Below are positions 41,332 to 50,996 of a DNA stretch of 64,000 bases, piece by piece (positions within the stretch are counted from its first letter, which is position 1; every line of letters begins with the position of its first letter). Source of the stretch: Bacillota bacterium. GTDB lineage: Bacteria; Bacillota; Clostridia; Christensenellales; SZUA-584. The notes beneath the pieces are model-generated. The model did not search any database. It was not told the DNA's origin and saw only the letters and a list, made by a program, of their open reading frames with translations. The stretch is taken from NCBI GenBank assembly GCA_023390815.1, contig JAEWCC010000065.1:1-64000 (forward strand), given 5' to 3'. The translations under genes were made by a program, and so were the position numbers.

Positions 41332-44300
41332 GGACCCGCCTTCTGACGATCAGCCAAACCATGCCCGCCAGCGCCAGCGCTCCGCCAAGCCCGAGCAGCA
41401 TCCATGTATCCAGCCATCCGCCGGTCTGCGGGATCTCGTAAGGAGAATTGGTGATGGTCACGTTTACATCCTCGGTGGAGGCAATGACAAACGGCGTCGC
41501 ATTCTCGGTGCGTACGTATCCCGCGGGCGCTTTGGTTTCCACAACTGTATAAGCGCCGTAAGGGAGATTCTCAAAAGCCGCGATGCCATCCGCGCCCGTC
41601 GTTTTCGTATCAATCAGGTGATTGTCCGAGTCATACAGTGAGAACTCTGCCCCCGCCAGCGGCGTACCGTACCGGTCGGTCTTATGCACGATGGCATCCG
41701 CGCGGATGAGCGTGTTGGTGATCGTCACGTTGACGTCGTCGGTCGTCGTAACGGAGACCGGGGTCGACTCCGCGTCGCGCAAATAGCCCTCCGGCACTTT
41801 CGTTTCCACGATGGTGTAATCGCCGTATTCCAGGTCTTCAAAAGTCGCCTTTCCGTCCTCGCCCGTTGTCTTCACATCCACCGCGTGTCCGTCCGCGTCG
41901 TAGACCGTAAACTCCGCGCCGGAAAGCGGCACGTCGTCCGTACCCGTCTTGAGCACGATCACATCGGCTCGGATCTTCCCGTTGGCGAAGTCGTAGAACA
42001 CATTGGGGACGTCGGTATCCATACGGAACCGGACAGTCTCCTCGCTGCGCACATAACCCTCCGGCGCGGTGGTCTCCTCCAGCACGTAAGAACGGATAGG
42101 CAGCCCGCCGAATGTCACGCTGCCCGTTTCATCCGTCTCATCCTGGGCGACCATTTCGCCGCGGTTGTTGTAGAGCGTAAACACCGCGCCCGAAAGCGGC
42201 TCCTCACTCTCGCCTACCTTCTCGACCGTGATGCTGCCCTGCACGCCGCTGCCGCCGAGCCCTGTTTCGCCGACATTGATGGTCACGTTGTTTACAATCG
42301 ATGTCGCGGTATAGCTGGAGCCGCTGAGCGTGACGGTATTGCTGATTGCAAGCGGGCTGGTCATAATATCCGTGATGAACTCCAGTTGATAGGGGCTGTT
42401 GATGGTGCCCGGCATGCCGAAGACAAGCTCGCGTGTCGTCGCATTATAAGAGACAGTAAAGAGGTCTTTGGATATCGGCGTGCTGACTTTGGTCAGCGTG
42501 CCGTCTGCGGTCAGCGTCATGGGGTACACGGTGACGGAGTCAAGGTCGAGCTGCAGCCCTGCTTGCAATACGTCTGAAACGCTGATGTTCGTCATCGCAA
42601 CACCCTCGCCGTTGATGACAACCTTCCACAGCGCGTAGTCCGCGCCCGTAATATAATCCATGCTCTTATACACCATCGTATTGGACATGGAGGCAACCGC
42701 GGTGGATGAAGCGTCGAGGCCGTCTGCGGTAAGCCTCGCGACGTTCGAAAAGTTCTTGGAGCCCTGGGTCAGCAGCATGTCTTCCTTGACCTGCGTCTGA
42801 TACGTGATCGTCGCAGTTTCATTGAATCCGGCCGGGAAGCTGTACGTAAAGCTGTCGTTCGACGTGATGTCGTCCGGCGCGTTCACCGTATAGCTCAGCG
42901 CGTCATCCGCAGCGCCGGTTACGCCCGATATGGAGAACGTTTCGGGCAGGAATGTCATGCCCGCGGGGATGGTATCGGTCAGAGTCGCGCCGGTGAGCGG
43001 AATATCATTGCGGTTGACGACGATCTGCCAGGTCACGCGCTTGGTCGTGTGGTCGTAACCGGATTGAACCGTCTTATTGACAACCTGACTGTTGTAGCGC
43101 TGCGTACCGGTTGTCGTGACAGTGCCGCCCAGGATACCTGTGCCGGTCAGCGTCGCGGAGTTCTGATACGCGGCGAGATTGGCTTGGTTTACATAGAGCG
43201 GTGAATAGTCCGTGATGCGTGTTTGGAACCTGATCGTATACATATTGCTGATCACGCGGGCTGTACCGAAATCATACTGGAGCGTATGCGTGGCGGGATT
43301 GTAGCTGAACACGCCCTCCGTATCGTTGATCGAGAACGAGTCCGCCACATACTCCTGCCCGGCGTTGATCGTATCGGAGAATATCGCATTGGTAATGTCA
43401 ATCAGGTTCCGGTTGACAGTGACGGTCCAGTTGATGATATTATTCGTGTCGTCGTCAAAGTTTACCGTGCTTCCTGCCGCCTTCGAAAGCACGCCCTGCC
43501 CTACATCTTCATTATCACGGTCACTGGGAGTTCCGGAAACGTTGCCTATCCAGTTAAACTCGGCATTGTTGGTAAATGTCGTGGTGCCGTTACCCGTATA
43601 CAGCGCATCATTGGTGACACGGGTATAGAACACGAGCGAACCGGTGGCGGTGATGTCTCCGAGGTATACGGTCAATATATCCGTATCGCTCGCGCCTGCA
43701 AGGGTATAGGTATTGGGGCCATGGGATTCGTCATTTGTGAGGTCCGTAGAGCCGAAGCGAATCGGATGCGTGCTGTCTACGAAAAGGTCCAGGTCCTTCG
43801 GAATCGTATCGGTGATCGTCGCGCCGGAGAGGTCGTATCCCCCCGCGTTGACAGCGATTGTCCAGCGGATCAGGCGGCTGTCCGTCAACGAGGTGCCGAC
43901 GTCCGAACTGCTCTTCTGAATCCAGTTGAGAGACACCGTGGCGTCGTCGTCCGCGACCGGGTCGTCGTCTAAATAGACATCCACACCATTGGTAAAGTTC
44001 ACACTTTCAACGCTGCCCGTCTCCGCCGCAAATGCCGTCGCGGTCGGCTCGGTCTGATAGCTGAACACCGTATCACCGCTGTTTAAAGAGACCCCGGCAT
44101 ACGTGATCTGCGTGGTGCTGGTTCCGGGCGCAATAGTTAAAGCGGAGTCGTCAATCGCGCCCGCTCCCCTTTTGAACGAGCCTGCCACATAGGTCTGGTT
44201 GTTGCCGAACGTGTCGACGATCGTAACGCCGTCCAAATTCCGGTTGGGCGTGACGGTCACGGTCCAGGTGATACGGTTGGTATCGGGGTCGTAAACGCCG

Positions 44301-44911
44301 TTTTTATCGGCGGAAACGGAAAGCGGCTCCCTGTCATCGTGGAATCCGATCTCTACCGTCGTCCCGGCAAATGTCACCTCAATCTGCACCGGGTCCCCGG
44401 CGTCGAATATGCCATCCTTGAAGGTCCCCTCCAGTGAGAACCAGCCTGTAATGGACGAATGGCTCTCGACGAAAGCCGTAAATACGATGCGTGCGAGGCC
44501 GTCCGCGTCGATGGACAGCACGCCCACCGTGTTTCCGTGGTCGTCCTTTACATCCCAGCCCCCCGTCGGCTCATCAAAAGCGACCACATACGGAAGCTGC
44601 ACGTCGATATAATCTCCGGCGTAATAGTTATAATCATACGCAGGATCTTCCGGGTCCAGCGCTTCGTTATAATCGGGCAGCGAGAACGCATATTCCACGT
44701 ACAGTTTGGCGTCCTTGGGAACATTCGTATATTTCCCCGATGCGTCGGGAGAGATCAGGTCGCCCGCATCCGTCGTAATGCGCATTTCCTGGTCCGTGGT
44801 TACCGCGAGAGAGGTTACGTCTGCCGCGGCCAAAGCGCTGCCAGCGGGAAATACGGTTACGGCAATCAGCAGCACGGTAACCAACAGCGAAATCAGGTGC
44901 CTGTGTTTCAT
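41321..44911 (-). CDS. Large wall-anchored adhesin (Cna-like modules, SpaA repeats, IPQTG)
   Basis: 1196 residues from the ATG at 44911, with AAGGAG 10 bases upstream. Signal peptide to about residue 27; five repeated collagen-binding-type modules, each with a WxVxVN...TDTIPAG-like core (for example WTVTVNRNLIDITNA and WQIVVNRNDIPLTGA); three CnaB/SpaA prealbumin-like domains (PLSGAVFTLY, PLSGAEFTVY, PLAGAEFSLY), each ending in an ETxxPxGY stabilising motif; then the sorting signal IPQTGG, a membrane helix and RRRVHAR. Such proteins bind host or matrix ligands; the CnaB domains usually carry isopeptide bonds. Confidence 0.92.
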   Translation of the reverse strand: MKHRHLISLLVTVLLIAVTVFPAGSALAAADVTSLAVTTDQEMRITTDAGDLISPDASGKYTNVPKDAKLYVEYAFSLPDYNEALDPEDPAYDYNYYAGDYIDVQLPYVVAFDEPTGGWDVKDDHGNTVGVLSIDADGLARIVFTAFVESHSSITGWFSLEGTFKDGIFDAGDPVQIEVTFAGTTVEIGFHDDREPLSVSADKNGVYDPDTNRITWTVTVTPNRNLDGVTIVDTFGNNQTYVAGSFKRGAGAIDDSALTIAPGTSTTQITYAGVSLNSGDTVFSYQTEPTATAFAAETGSVESVNFTNGVDVYLDDDPVADDDATVSLNWIQKSSSDVGTSLTDSRLIRWTIAVNAGGYDLSGATITDTIPKDLDLFVDSTHPIRFGSTDLTNDESHGPNTYTLAGASDTDILTVYLGDITATGSLVFYTRVTNDALYTGNGTTTFTNNAEFNWIGNVSGTPSDRDNEDVGQGVLSKAAGSTVNFDDDTNNIINWTVTVNRNLIDITNAIFSDTINAGQEYVADSFSINDTEGVFSYNPATHTLQYDFGTARVISNMYTIRFQTRITDYSPLYVNQANLAAYQNSATLTGTGILGGTVTTTGTQRYNSQVVNKTVQSGYDHTTKRVTWQIVVNRNDIPLTGATLTDTIPAGMTFLPETFSISGVTGAADDALSYTVNAPDDITSNDSFTYSFPAGFNETATITYQTQVKEDMLLTQGSKNFSNVARLTADGLDASSTAVASMSNTMVYKSMDYITGADYALWKVVINGEGVAMTNISVSDVLQAGLQLDLDSVTVYPMTLTADGTLTKVSTPISKDLFTVSYNATTRELVFGMPGTINSPYQLEFITDIMTSPLAISNTVTLSGSSYTATSIVNNVTINVGETGLGGSGVQGSITVEKVGESEEPLSGAVFTLYNNRGEMVAQDETDETGSVTFGGLPIRSYVLEETTAPEGYVRSEETVRFRMDTDVPNVFYDFANGKIRADVIVLKTGTDDVPLSGAEFTVYDADGHAVDVKTTGEDGKATFEDLEYGDYTIVETKVPEGYLRDAESTPVSVTTTDDVNVTITNTLIRADAIVHKTDRYGTPLAGAEFSLYDSDNHLIDTKTTGADGIAAFENLPYGAYTVVETKAPAGYVRTENATPFVIASTEDVNVTITNSPYEIPQTGGWLDTWMLLGLGGALALAGMVWLIVRRRVHAR

Positions 44912-45001
44912 CGGAATAGACTCCTTATGACTCGACCACATGGATGATGTGAAAATGCGGCATTACGCCGCGTTGTATATATGATGATCGATATTTATAG
45001 G

Positions 45002-45030
45002 ATTATAGCTTTATTTGTTAATATAATCAA
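45002..45030 (-). promoter_or_regulatory. Promoter of the adhesin-sortase operon
   Basis: Minus-strand TTGATT (plus 45025-45030), 17 bases, TATAAT (plus 45002-45007). A GCGGC/GCCGC hairpin (44957-44971) lies in the untranslated leader. I see nothing else identifiable between 45031 and 45226. Confidence 0.65.
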
Positions 45031-45226
45031 CAATATGGCGTTAATTCATATTAAATAAACCGTTATTTCAGTTCAAGGTTGTCCGACGCACAGAAAGCCA
45101 GCGGCTTGCAGAACCCAAGCGATTGCTCATTGCCGTCCGTAATGGCCATTCGATGATGGTATGGCAGCCTGTGCTTAAGCCGTCGTTTACATTAAGGATG
45201 AAAATACCGGATATTCAGACCCGCTC

Positions 45227-45255
45227 TTTACAAAAAAATCGGTTTCCTTTATAAT
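45227..45255 (+). promoter_or_regulatory. Promoter of the ileS T-box transcript
   Basis: TTTACA (45227-45232), 17 bases, TATAAT (45250-45255). Confidence 0.8.
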
Positions 45256-45261
45256 AAGGAA

Positions 45262-45526
45262 ACGTTAAAATAAGGCTTTGACGCGGGACACGGACAAAAA
45301 AGCGATGCACAGCGAGCGGGGAGACGGTGAAAGCCCCGACAGAAGCGGTTTTTGCGCCATCACCCGCCACGCCTCTTTGCCGAAGGTACTGCCTTAAGCA
45401 AAGGCGGTTCGCGCCCGTTACCGCGCGGCAAAGATATGCCCCGTGGGTTCCTTAATCCCGGAGGTATGAATTTGGGTGGTACCGTGAAAGATGAGCGTCT
45501 TTTGCCCCAAGGGGCGAGACGTTTTA
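45262..45526 (+). promoter_or_regulatory. T-box leader of ileS
   Basis: The T-box core GGGTGGTACCGTG is at 45474-45486, followed by a terminator stem (CGTCT with GAGACG-type pairing and GCCCC/GGGGC, 45496-45521) and four T. A large stem I region occupies 45280-45440. The specifier triplet was not fixed by eye; isoleucine is inferred from the gene. Scarcity of charged tRNA-Ile should antiterminate. Confidence 0.92.
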
Positions 45527-45579
45527 TATTTTACCGTGGAAAATAAATCCGCGGACCGGAATGACAAAAGGAGATATCA

Positions 45580-48500
45580 ATGCTGTATAAGTCCGTAGAC
45601 AAAAGTCTGAACTTCAAAGACAGGGAACTCGAGGTTCTGGAGTTCTGGAAACAGAACCGCATATTTGAAAAGACCGTGGAGCAGAGCAAAGGCAAGCCCG
45701 CCTATACGTTTTACGACGGGCCGCCGACCGCCAACGGCAAGCCGCATATCGGCCATATTTTGACGCGCTGCATTAAGGACCTGATCCCGCGCTACAAGAC
45801 GATGCAAGGTTGCGACGTGCTGCGCAAAGCGGGCTGGGATACGCATGGCCTGCCCGTGGAACTGGAAGTCGAGAAGCTGCTTGGCCTTGACGGCAAGGAG
45901 CAGATCGAGCAGTACGGCGTGGAGCCGTTCATTGCGGAGTGCAAAAAGAGCGTCTGGAAGTATAAGGGCGAATGGGAGCGCATGAGCGAGCGCGTTGGCT
46001 TCTGGGTGGATATGGACGACCCGTATATCACGTACGAGAACAACTACATCGAGTCGGTGTGGTGGTCGCTAAAACAGATTGCCGATAAGGGTCTGCTGTA
46101 CAAGGGACACAAGGTGGTCCCCTACTGCCCGCGCTGTGGAACGGCGCTTTCGTCGCACGAGGTCGCGCAGGGCTATAAGGACGTCGAGGAAACCTCGGTG
46201 TTCGTTAAGTTCCGTACAAAGAACGAGGAGAACACATACTTCCTCGCGTGGACGACGACGCCCTGGACACTGCCGAGCAACGTTGCGCTGTGCGTGAACC
46301 CGCGCGAAGCGTACGTGAAGATCAGCGTGGACGGCGAATATCTCTACATGGCCAAGGCGCTCGTGGAGAGCCTGTTCGGCGAGCGCGCGCAGATCGTGGA
46401 GGAGTACGTCGGCAAGGACCTTGAATACAAGGAATACGAACCTCTGTACGATTTCGGCGCGGCGGATAAGAAAGCGTGGTTCATCACGACCGACGACTAC
46501 GTCACGCTGACGGACGGCTCCGGCATCGTGCATATCGCGCCTGCATTCGGCGAAGACGACGCGCGCGTCGGTAAGAACTATGACCTGCCGTTTGTGCAGA
46601 TGGTGGACGCACGCGGCCGCTTCAAGAAGGAGACGCCTTGGGATGGCGTGTTCGTCAAGGACGCGGACGTAAAGATTATTGAGGATTTAAAGAATCGCGG
46701 GCTGCTCCACAAGGCGCAAGATTACGCGCACAGCTACCCGTTCTGCTGGCGCTGCGATACGCCGCTGCTCTATTACGCGCGCAGCACCTGGTTCATCCGT
46801 ATGACTGAGGTGCGGGACCTGCTGCTCAAAAACAACCGCGGCGTCAACTGGCTGCCGGAGAACATCAAGGAAGGCCGTATGGGCAACTTCCTCGAAAACG
46901 TCATCGACTGGGGCCTCTCGCGTGAGCGCTACTGGGGTACGCCGCTGCCCGTCTGGACGTGCGGCTGCGGCCATGTGCACGTGATCGGCTCCATCGCGGA
47001 GCTCAAGGAGATGGGCGAAAACGTACCGGAGAATATTGAGCTGCACAAGCCGTTCATCGACGCGGTGACGCTGCGCTGCCCGGAATGCGGCGGCCATATG
47101 AAACGCGTACCCGAGGTCATCGACTGCTGGTACGATTCGGGCTCCATGCCGTTTGCGCAGTGGCACTACCCGTTCGAAAACAAGGAAGAGTTTGAGAAGC
47201 GCTTCCCGGCCAACTTCATCAGCGAGGCCATCGATCAGACGCGCGGCTGGTTCTACACGCTGCTCGCCATCGGCACGGTGGTGTTCGGCAAAGCGCCGTT
47301 CGAGAACTGCATCGTGCTGGGCCACGTGCAGGACAAGGACGGCCAGAAGATGAGCAAACACAAGGGCAACGTCGTAGATCCGTGGACCGTGCTCGACAAG
47401 CAGGGCGCGGACGCGGTGCGCTGGTATTTCTACGCGGGCAGCATGCCGTGGCTCCCCTCCCGTTTCGGCGAGGAGGCAGTATCCGAGGCGCAGCGCAAGT
47501 TCATGGGCACGCTGTGGAACACCTACGCGTTCTACGTGCTGTACGCCGACATCGACGACTTTGATCCGACGAAGCATACGCTGAGCTACGCCAACGTAAT
47601 GGACAAATGGATCCTGTCACGGCTGAATACGATGATCGCGACGGTCACAAAGTACCTCGACGAGTACCGGCTGACAGAGCCCGCGCGCGAGCTTGATAAG
47701 TTCGTGGATGAACTGTCCAACTGGTACGTGCGCCGTTGCCGTGAGCGTTTCTGGGGTTCCGGCATGGAGCAGGACAAAGCGGACGCCTTCATGACGCTCT
47801 ATACGGTATTGGAGACGCTCTGCCGCCTCGCCGCGCCCTTCATTCCGTTCATGACGGAGGCGATGTATCAGAACATCGTGCGCAGCGTGGACAAAAACGC
47901 CCCTGAGAGCGTGCACCTGTGCGAGTACCCGAAGGCGGATATGTCACACGTGGATAAGGCGCTGGAGCAGGGCATGGACGCGGTGCTGCGCGTCGTGGTG
48001 CTGGGACGTGCCGCGCGCAACACGGCGGTGATCAAAAACCGCCAGCCCATCGCGAACATGTTCGTCGCGGGCATCGACGACCCGGGCGCGATGTACACGG
48101 AGTTAATCGAGGGCGAGCTCAATATCAAAAAGGTAACCTACGGCGCGGACACGAGCGAATACGTGTCGTACAGCATCAAGCCGCAGCTTAAAACGCTGGG
48201 GCCGAAGTACGGCAAGCTGTTAAACGCCATCCGTACGCACCTCGCCGAGGGCGATGGCCTTAAGATCGTGAATACGGTGCGCTCCGAAGGCGCGTACTCG
48301 TTCGAAGTGGAAGGCCAGAACGTGATTCTCGCCGAGGAGGATATGCTGATCGAGCCGGTGCGGCGCGAGGGTTACGTCGTGGAGACGGACGGCCCCGCGG
48401 GCGTGATCCTTGAAACCACACTGACCGACGAACTCATTGAGGAAGGCTTCGTGCGCGAGCTGATCTCAAAGATCCAGACGATGCGCAAGGAAGCGGGCTT

Positions 48501-48690
48501 TGAGGTGATGGACCACATCCGTTTCGCGCTGACGGGCAACGAGCGGCTTTGTGGCATCGTGGCACGCAACCATGACGAGATCGCCTCCGAGGTGCTCGCA
48601 GACGAGATTGGCGAAGCGCTTGCCGGATACGAAAAGGAATGGGATATCAACGGCGAGAAGGCGCTGATGAGCGTCAAGAAGCTGGGATAA
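45580..48690 (+). CDS. ileS: Isoleucyl-tRNA synthetase, type 2 (eukaryote-like)
   Basis: 1036 residues, about 100 longer than the common bacterial type 1 enzyme. HIGH (residues 56-59 in GKPHIGHIL), the editing CP1 domain with WTTTPWTLPSN, the KMSKH signature (590-594) and a C-terminal anticodon domain. It charges tRNA-Ile and edits valine. The length and signatures match the IleS2 group, which is intrinsically resistant to mupirocin. AAAGGAGATATCA precedes the ATG. It is alone behind a T-box. Confidence 0.95.
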   Translation: MLYKSVDKSLNFKDRELEVLEFWKQNRIFEKTVEQSKGKPAYTFYDGPPTANGKPHIGHILTRCIKDLIPRYKTMQGCDVLRKAGWDTHGLPVELEVEKLLGLDGKEQIEQYGVEPFIAECKKSVWKYKGEWERMSERVGFWVDMDDPYITYENNYIESVWWSLKQIADKGLLYKGHKVVPYCPRCGTALSSHEVAQGYKDVEETSVFVKFRTKNEENTYFLAWTTTPWTLPSNVALCVNPREAYVKISVDGEYLYMAKALVESLFGERAQIVEEYVGKDLEYKEYEPLYDFGAADKKAWFITTDDYVTLTDGSGIVHIAPAFGEDDARVGKNYDLPFVQMVDARGRFKKETPWDGVFVKDADVKIIEDLKNRGLLHKAQDYAHSYPFCWRCDTPLLYYARSTWFIRMTEVRDLLLKNNRGVNWLPENIKEGRMGNFLENVIDWGLSRERYWGTPLPVWTCGCGHVHVIGSIAELKEMGENVPENIELHKPFIDAVTLRCPECGGHMKRVPEVIDCWYDSGSMPFAQWHYPFENKEEFEKRFPANFISEAIDQTRGWFYTLLAIGTVVFGKAPFENCIVLGHVQDKDGQKMSKHKGNVVDPWTVLDKQGADAVRWYFYAGSMPWLPSRFGEEAVSEAQRKFMGTLWNTYAFYVLYADIDDFDPTKHTLSYANVMDKWILSRLNTMIATVTKYLDEYRLTEPARELDKFVDELSNWYVRRCRERFWGSGMEQDKADAFMTLYTVLETLCRLAAPFIPFMTEAMYQNIVRSVDKNAPESVHLCEYPKADMSHVDKALEQGMDAVLRVVVLGRAARNTAVIKNRQPIANMFVAGIDDPGAMYTELIEGELNIKKVTYGADTSEYVSYSIKPQLKTLGPKYGKLLNAIRTHLAEGDGLKIVNTVRSEGAYSFEVEGQNVILAEEDMLIEPVRREGYVVETDGPAGVILETTLTDELIEEGFVRELISKIQTMRKEAGFEVMDHIRFALTGNERLCGIVARNHDEIASEVLADEIGEALAGYEKEWDINGEKALMSVKKLG

Positions 48691-48698
48691 AATGTGAC

Positions 48699-48717
48699 GG
48701 GCGGCTAATCGCCGCCC
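48699..48717. other. Hairpin directly after ileS
   Basis: GGGCGGC (48699-48705) and GCCGCCC (48711-48717) pair around TAATC and are followed by CTACGAT, the form of a short intergenic palindrome seen widely in Clostridia. It could also stabilise the ileS 3' end. Confidence 0.45.
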
Positions 48718-48735
48718 CTACGATACGACCACACA

Positions 48736-48766
48736 AGAGGCAGGTGCACATACACCGGCCTCTTTA
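48736..48766 (+). terminator. Terminator after ileS
   Basis: AGAGGC-AGGTG (48736-48746) pairs with CACC-GGCCTCT (48753-48763) and ends in TTT. Confidence 0.65.
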
Positions 48767-48947
48767 AATTCAGGTTGTGGAGGAGGGGTTCAAGCCCTGC
48801 CCAATATGTCTAGTTGTGGGAGGGTGGTCAATGTGCGTCCACATTATTTTCATCCTATAAGTTCATTGACTATTTTCTTGCCCGCGATTTTTTCCAATAA
48901 GCATCCGGCACGATAATACACTCCGGGCAAATCAGCGCAATATAGCC

Positions 48948-49287
48948 TTATATCCATAATAATTGATCCGGATTCATTTCAAATACCATCAAAATTATAC
49001 GTTTGTCCCCTAGTTTCAACAGGCTGAACAATTCTGCAATGATTTTTTTGTCCTCAACCGTATTCGTATACTCGTCTTGAATTTCACTGTCTTCAGCGAT
49101 GTAATCTTCCCAGACAATTGTCCACGCTGTCTGCCGATGGGTCAGGAATATTAAAATCGGTACGGTATAGCGTATCATAATAATCAGCCCATTGGCCCTG
49201 TAAATAATCAGTGGAGCGGGAATCGTCTTTTTTATCCCCCACGGGTTGTGCTCTTGACCAAATATGATATAATTCTTCCATATACAT
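48948..49287 (-). pseudogene. Remnant of a small gene split between two frames
   Basis: A 64-codon frame starting at 49287 (MYMEELYHIWSRAQPVGDKK) overlaps an 76-codon frame starting at 49178 that runs to 48948 (ends MVFEMNPDQLLWI). The first reads well to about NIPDP (49140); the second reads well from WTIVWEDYIAED (about 49120). One base change of frame in the overlap would give a protein of about 112 residues. It is probably a decayed gene. No family recognised. Confidence 0.5.
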
Positions 49288-49463
49288 GCAAGGTCAACAA
49301 ACCAGTAAGAATGTTTGTCTGTGGTATTAGTAAGAACAGACCGTCCGCCCTTGTGATGTTAACTTTACGAGATGTCATCGAACCAGAATAAGATATCAGC
49401 TGATTTTTGGGTGTATAAATAGCAGCGAGCAAGGCTCCATTTAACCAAGACGGGAGATATACA

Positions 49464-50948
49464 ATGCCTATCAAGTTACCAATCAGAAAGATTGTTTTAT
49501 TATTTGTCTTAATCGCGTTGATTGGTTCCCTTATCCCGATTCTTCTCATTTCACAATACAATCATCCCAGCGCAGATGATTTCTCGTATGGGGATAAGGC
49601 GTACCGGGCTTTCCAGGCGACAGGTTCGCCGATTAAAGCGGTTAAAGCCGCTGCAGAGAGAGCGGCAATCATGTATAACGTGTGGCAAGGTACATATTCC
49701 GCATGTTTTTTGATGGCCTTACAGCCTTCAATCTGGGGTGAAAACGGCTATTTCATGAGTACGGTCATTTTACTTTTCTCATTGATATTCAGCACTCTAT
49801 TCTTCTCATACAAACTCTTTGTCGTACTGCTTAAGTCAGATCGAGTAACGTGGCTAATTATCGGCTTGATCGTAACGGGCATATCCATTCAATTTGTACC
49901 GTCGCCCGTTCAGTCTTTTTTCTGGTATAACGGATCCATCTATTATACCTTCTTTTATTCGCTATCATTAACCCTTTTCGGTCTGATGATTGGATATATG
50001 GTTAGTACCAAGAAAAGAACCACCTTAAAACACGCCGTGATCATGCTGCCGCTCGCAGTGATAATCGGCGGCGGTAACTACGTAACAGCCTTGGTCTCGC
50101 TATTGCTGCTGCTCTGTTTTTCCCTCTGGCTGTTGATAAAAGAGCGCAGAAAATCCATCCTGCCAATTTGTGTTCTGTTCGTTATGGCTGCCGGCTTATT
50201 TTTCAGTATCATGGCGCCGGGAAACGCAGTCAGACAGGCAAGGCTGACGATGATGCCGCCGGTTAAAGCGGTATTCGAGTCACTTATATACGGCGCAAAA
50301 TTCATTGCGGAGCGCTCATCCAGCCTGCCCATACTCATCGGGATTGCTTTTATCCTGCCGTTCTTGTTTCTGATCGTTAAGAATACGGAGATCCGATTCC
50401 GTTATCCTTTGCTGGTTCTTATCATATCTTTTTGTATTTTTTCGGCGCAGTTTACCCCCACCTTATACTCGATGGGAGGAACGGGCGACCTGAGGGTGCA
50501 GAATATCCGCTTTTTTTCATACGTTTGGCTGCTAATCATCAATTTGTGTTATTCATTTGGCTGGTTTTATCAAAAGCTCGAGATTTTTCATCGCGACAAA
50601 GCCCGCGATGCATATCAAGCCGTTATCATGCGAGTGCAGATAAAATATGCGTTACCCGTCCTGGTTTCGATGGCAATCCTTTTCTTCGTTTCTATCACCT
50701 CCGTCAATTACAGGAACATAACCTCCGTCAGTGCGGTGATTTCACTAGTAAATGGAGAGGCCGTGCAATACGACAGGGAAATCGAGGACAGACTCTTCAG
50801 GTTGCATTCGGACGATTCCGAAGTTGTGCTATCTGCAATTAATACAAAACCATACGTTTTGTACTTTGACGATATCAGCGACCCCCCCGATTGGAGGAAC
50901 GAAGCGATCGCAAACTATTACGGAAAAGAAAGTGTTACGCTGGAATAG
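49464..50948 (+). CDS. Polytopic membrane protein, DUF6056-like
   Basis: 494 residues with about eleven hydrophobic helices. The first loop contains the conserved-looking HPSADDFSYGDKAYRAF, a DD-containing extracellular loop as in GT-C type glycosyltransferases; this suggests transfer of a sugar from a polyprenyl donor to a surface polymer. The C-terminal 60 residues are soluble (LYFDDISDPPDW). CGGGAGATATAC precedes the ATG. Single gene; the assignment is by general resemblance only. Confidence 0.65.
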   Translation: MPIKLPIRKIVLLFVLIALIGSLIPILLISQYNHPSADDFSYGDKAYRAFQATGSPIKAVKAAAERAAIMYNVWQGTYSACFLMALQPSIWGENGYFMSTVILLFSLIFSTLFFSYKLFVVLLKSDRVTWLIIGLIVTGISIQFVPSPVQSFFWYNGSIYYTFFYSLSLTLFGLMIGYMVSTKKRTTLKHAVIMLPLAVIIGGGNYVTALVSLLLLLCFSLWLLIKERRKSILPICVLFVMAAGLFFSIMAPGNAVRQARLTMMPPVKAVFESLIYGAKFIAERSSSLPILIGIAFILPFLFLIVKNTEIRFRYPLLVLIISFCIFSAQFTPTLYSMGGTGDLRVQNIRFFSYVWLLIINLCYSFGWFYQKLEIFHRDKARDAYQAVIMRVQIKYALPVLVSMAILFFVSITSVNYRNITSVSAVISLVNGEAVQYDREIEDRLFRLHSDDSEVVLSAINTKPYVLYFDDISDPPDWRNEAIANYYGKESVTLE

Positions 50949-50996
50949 CAAAGCCATAGCTTCGCAACCGGCTATAGCTTTCGATTAGGCAAGATT

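Noticed and set aside
48789..48812. GGGGTTCAAGCCCTGCCC looks like a tRNA T-arm
   Set aside because: No acceptor stem, anticodon arm or partner sequence could be found upstream on either strand.
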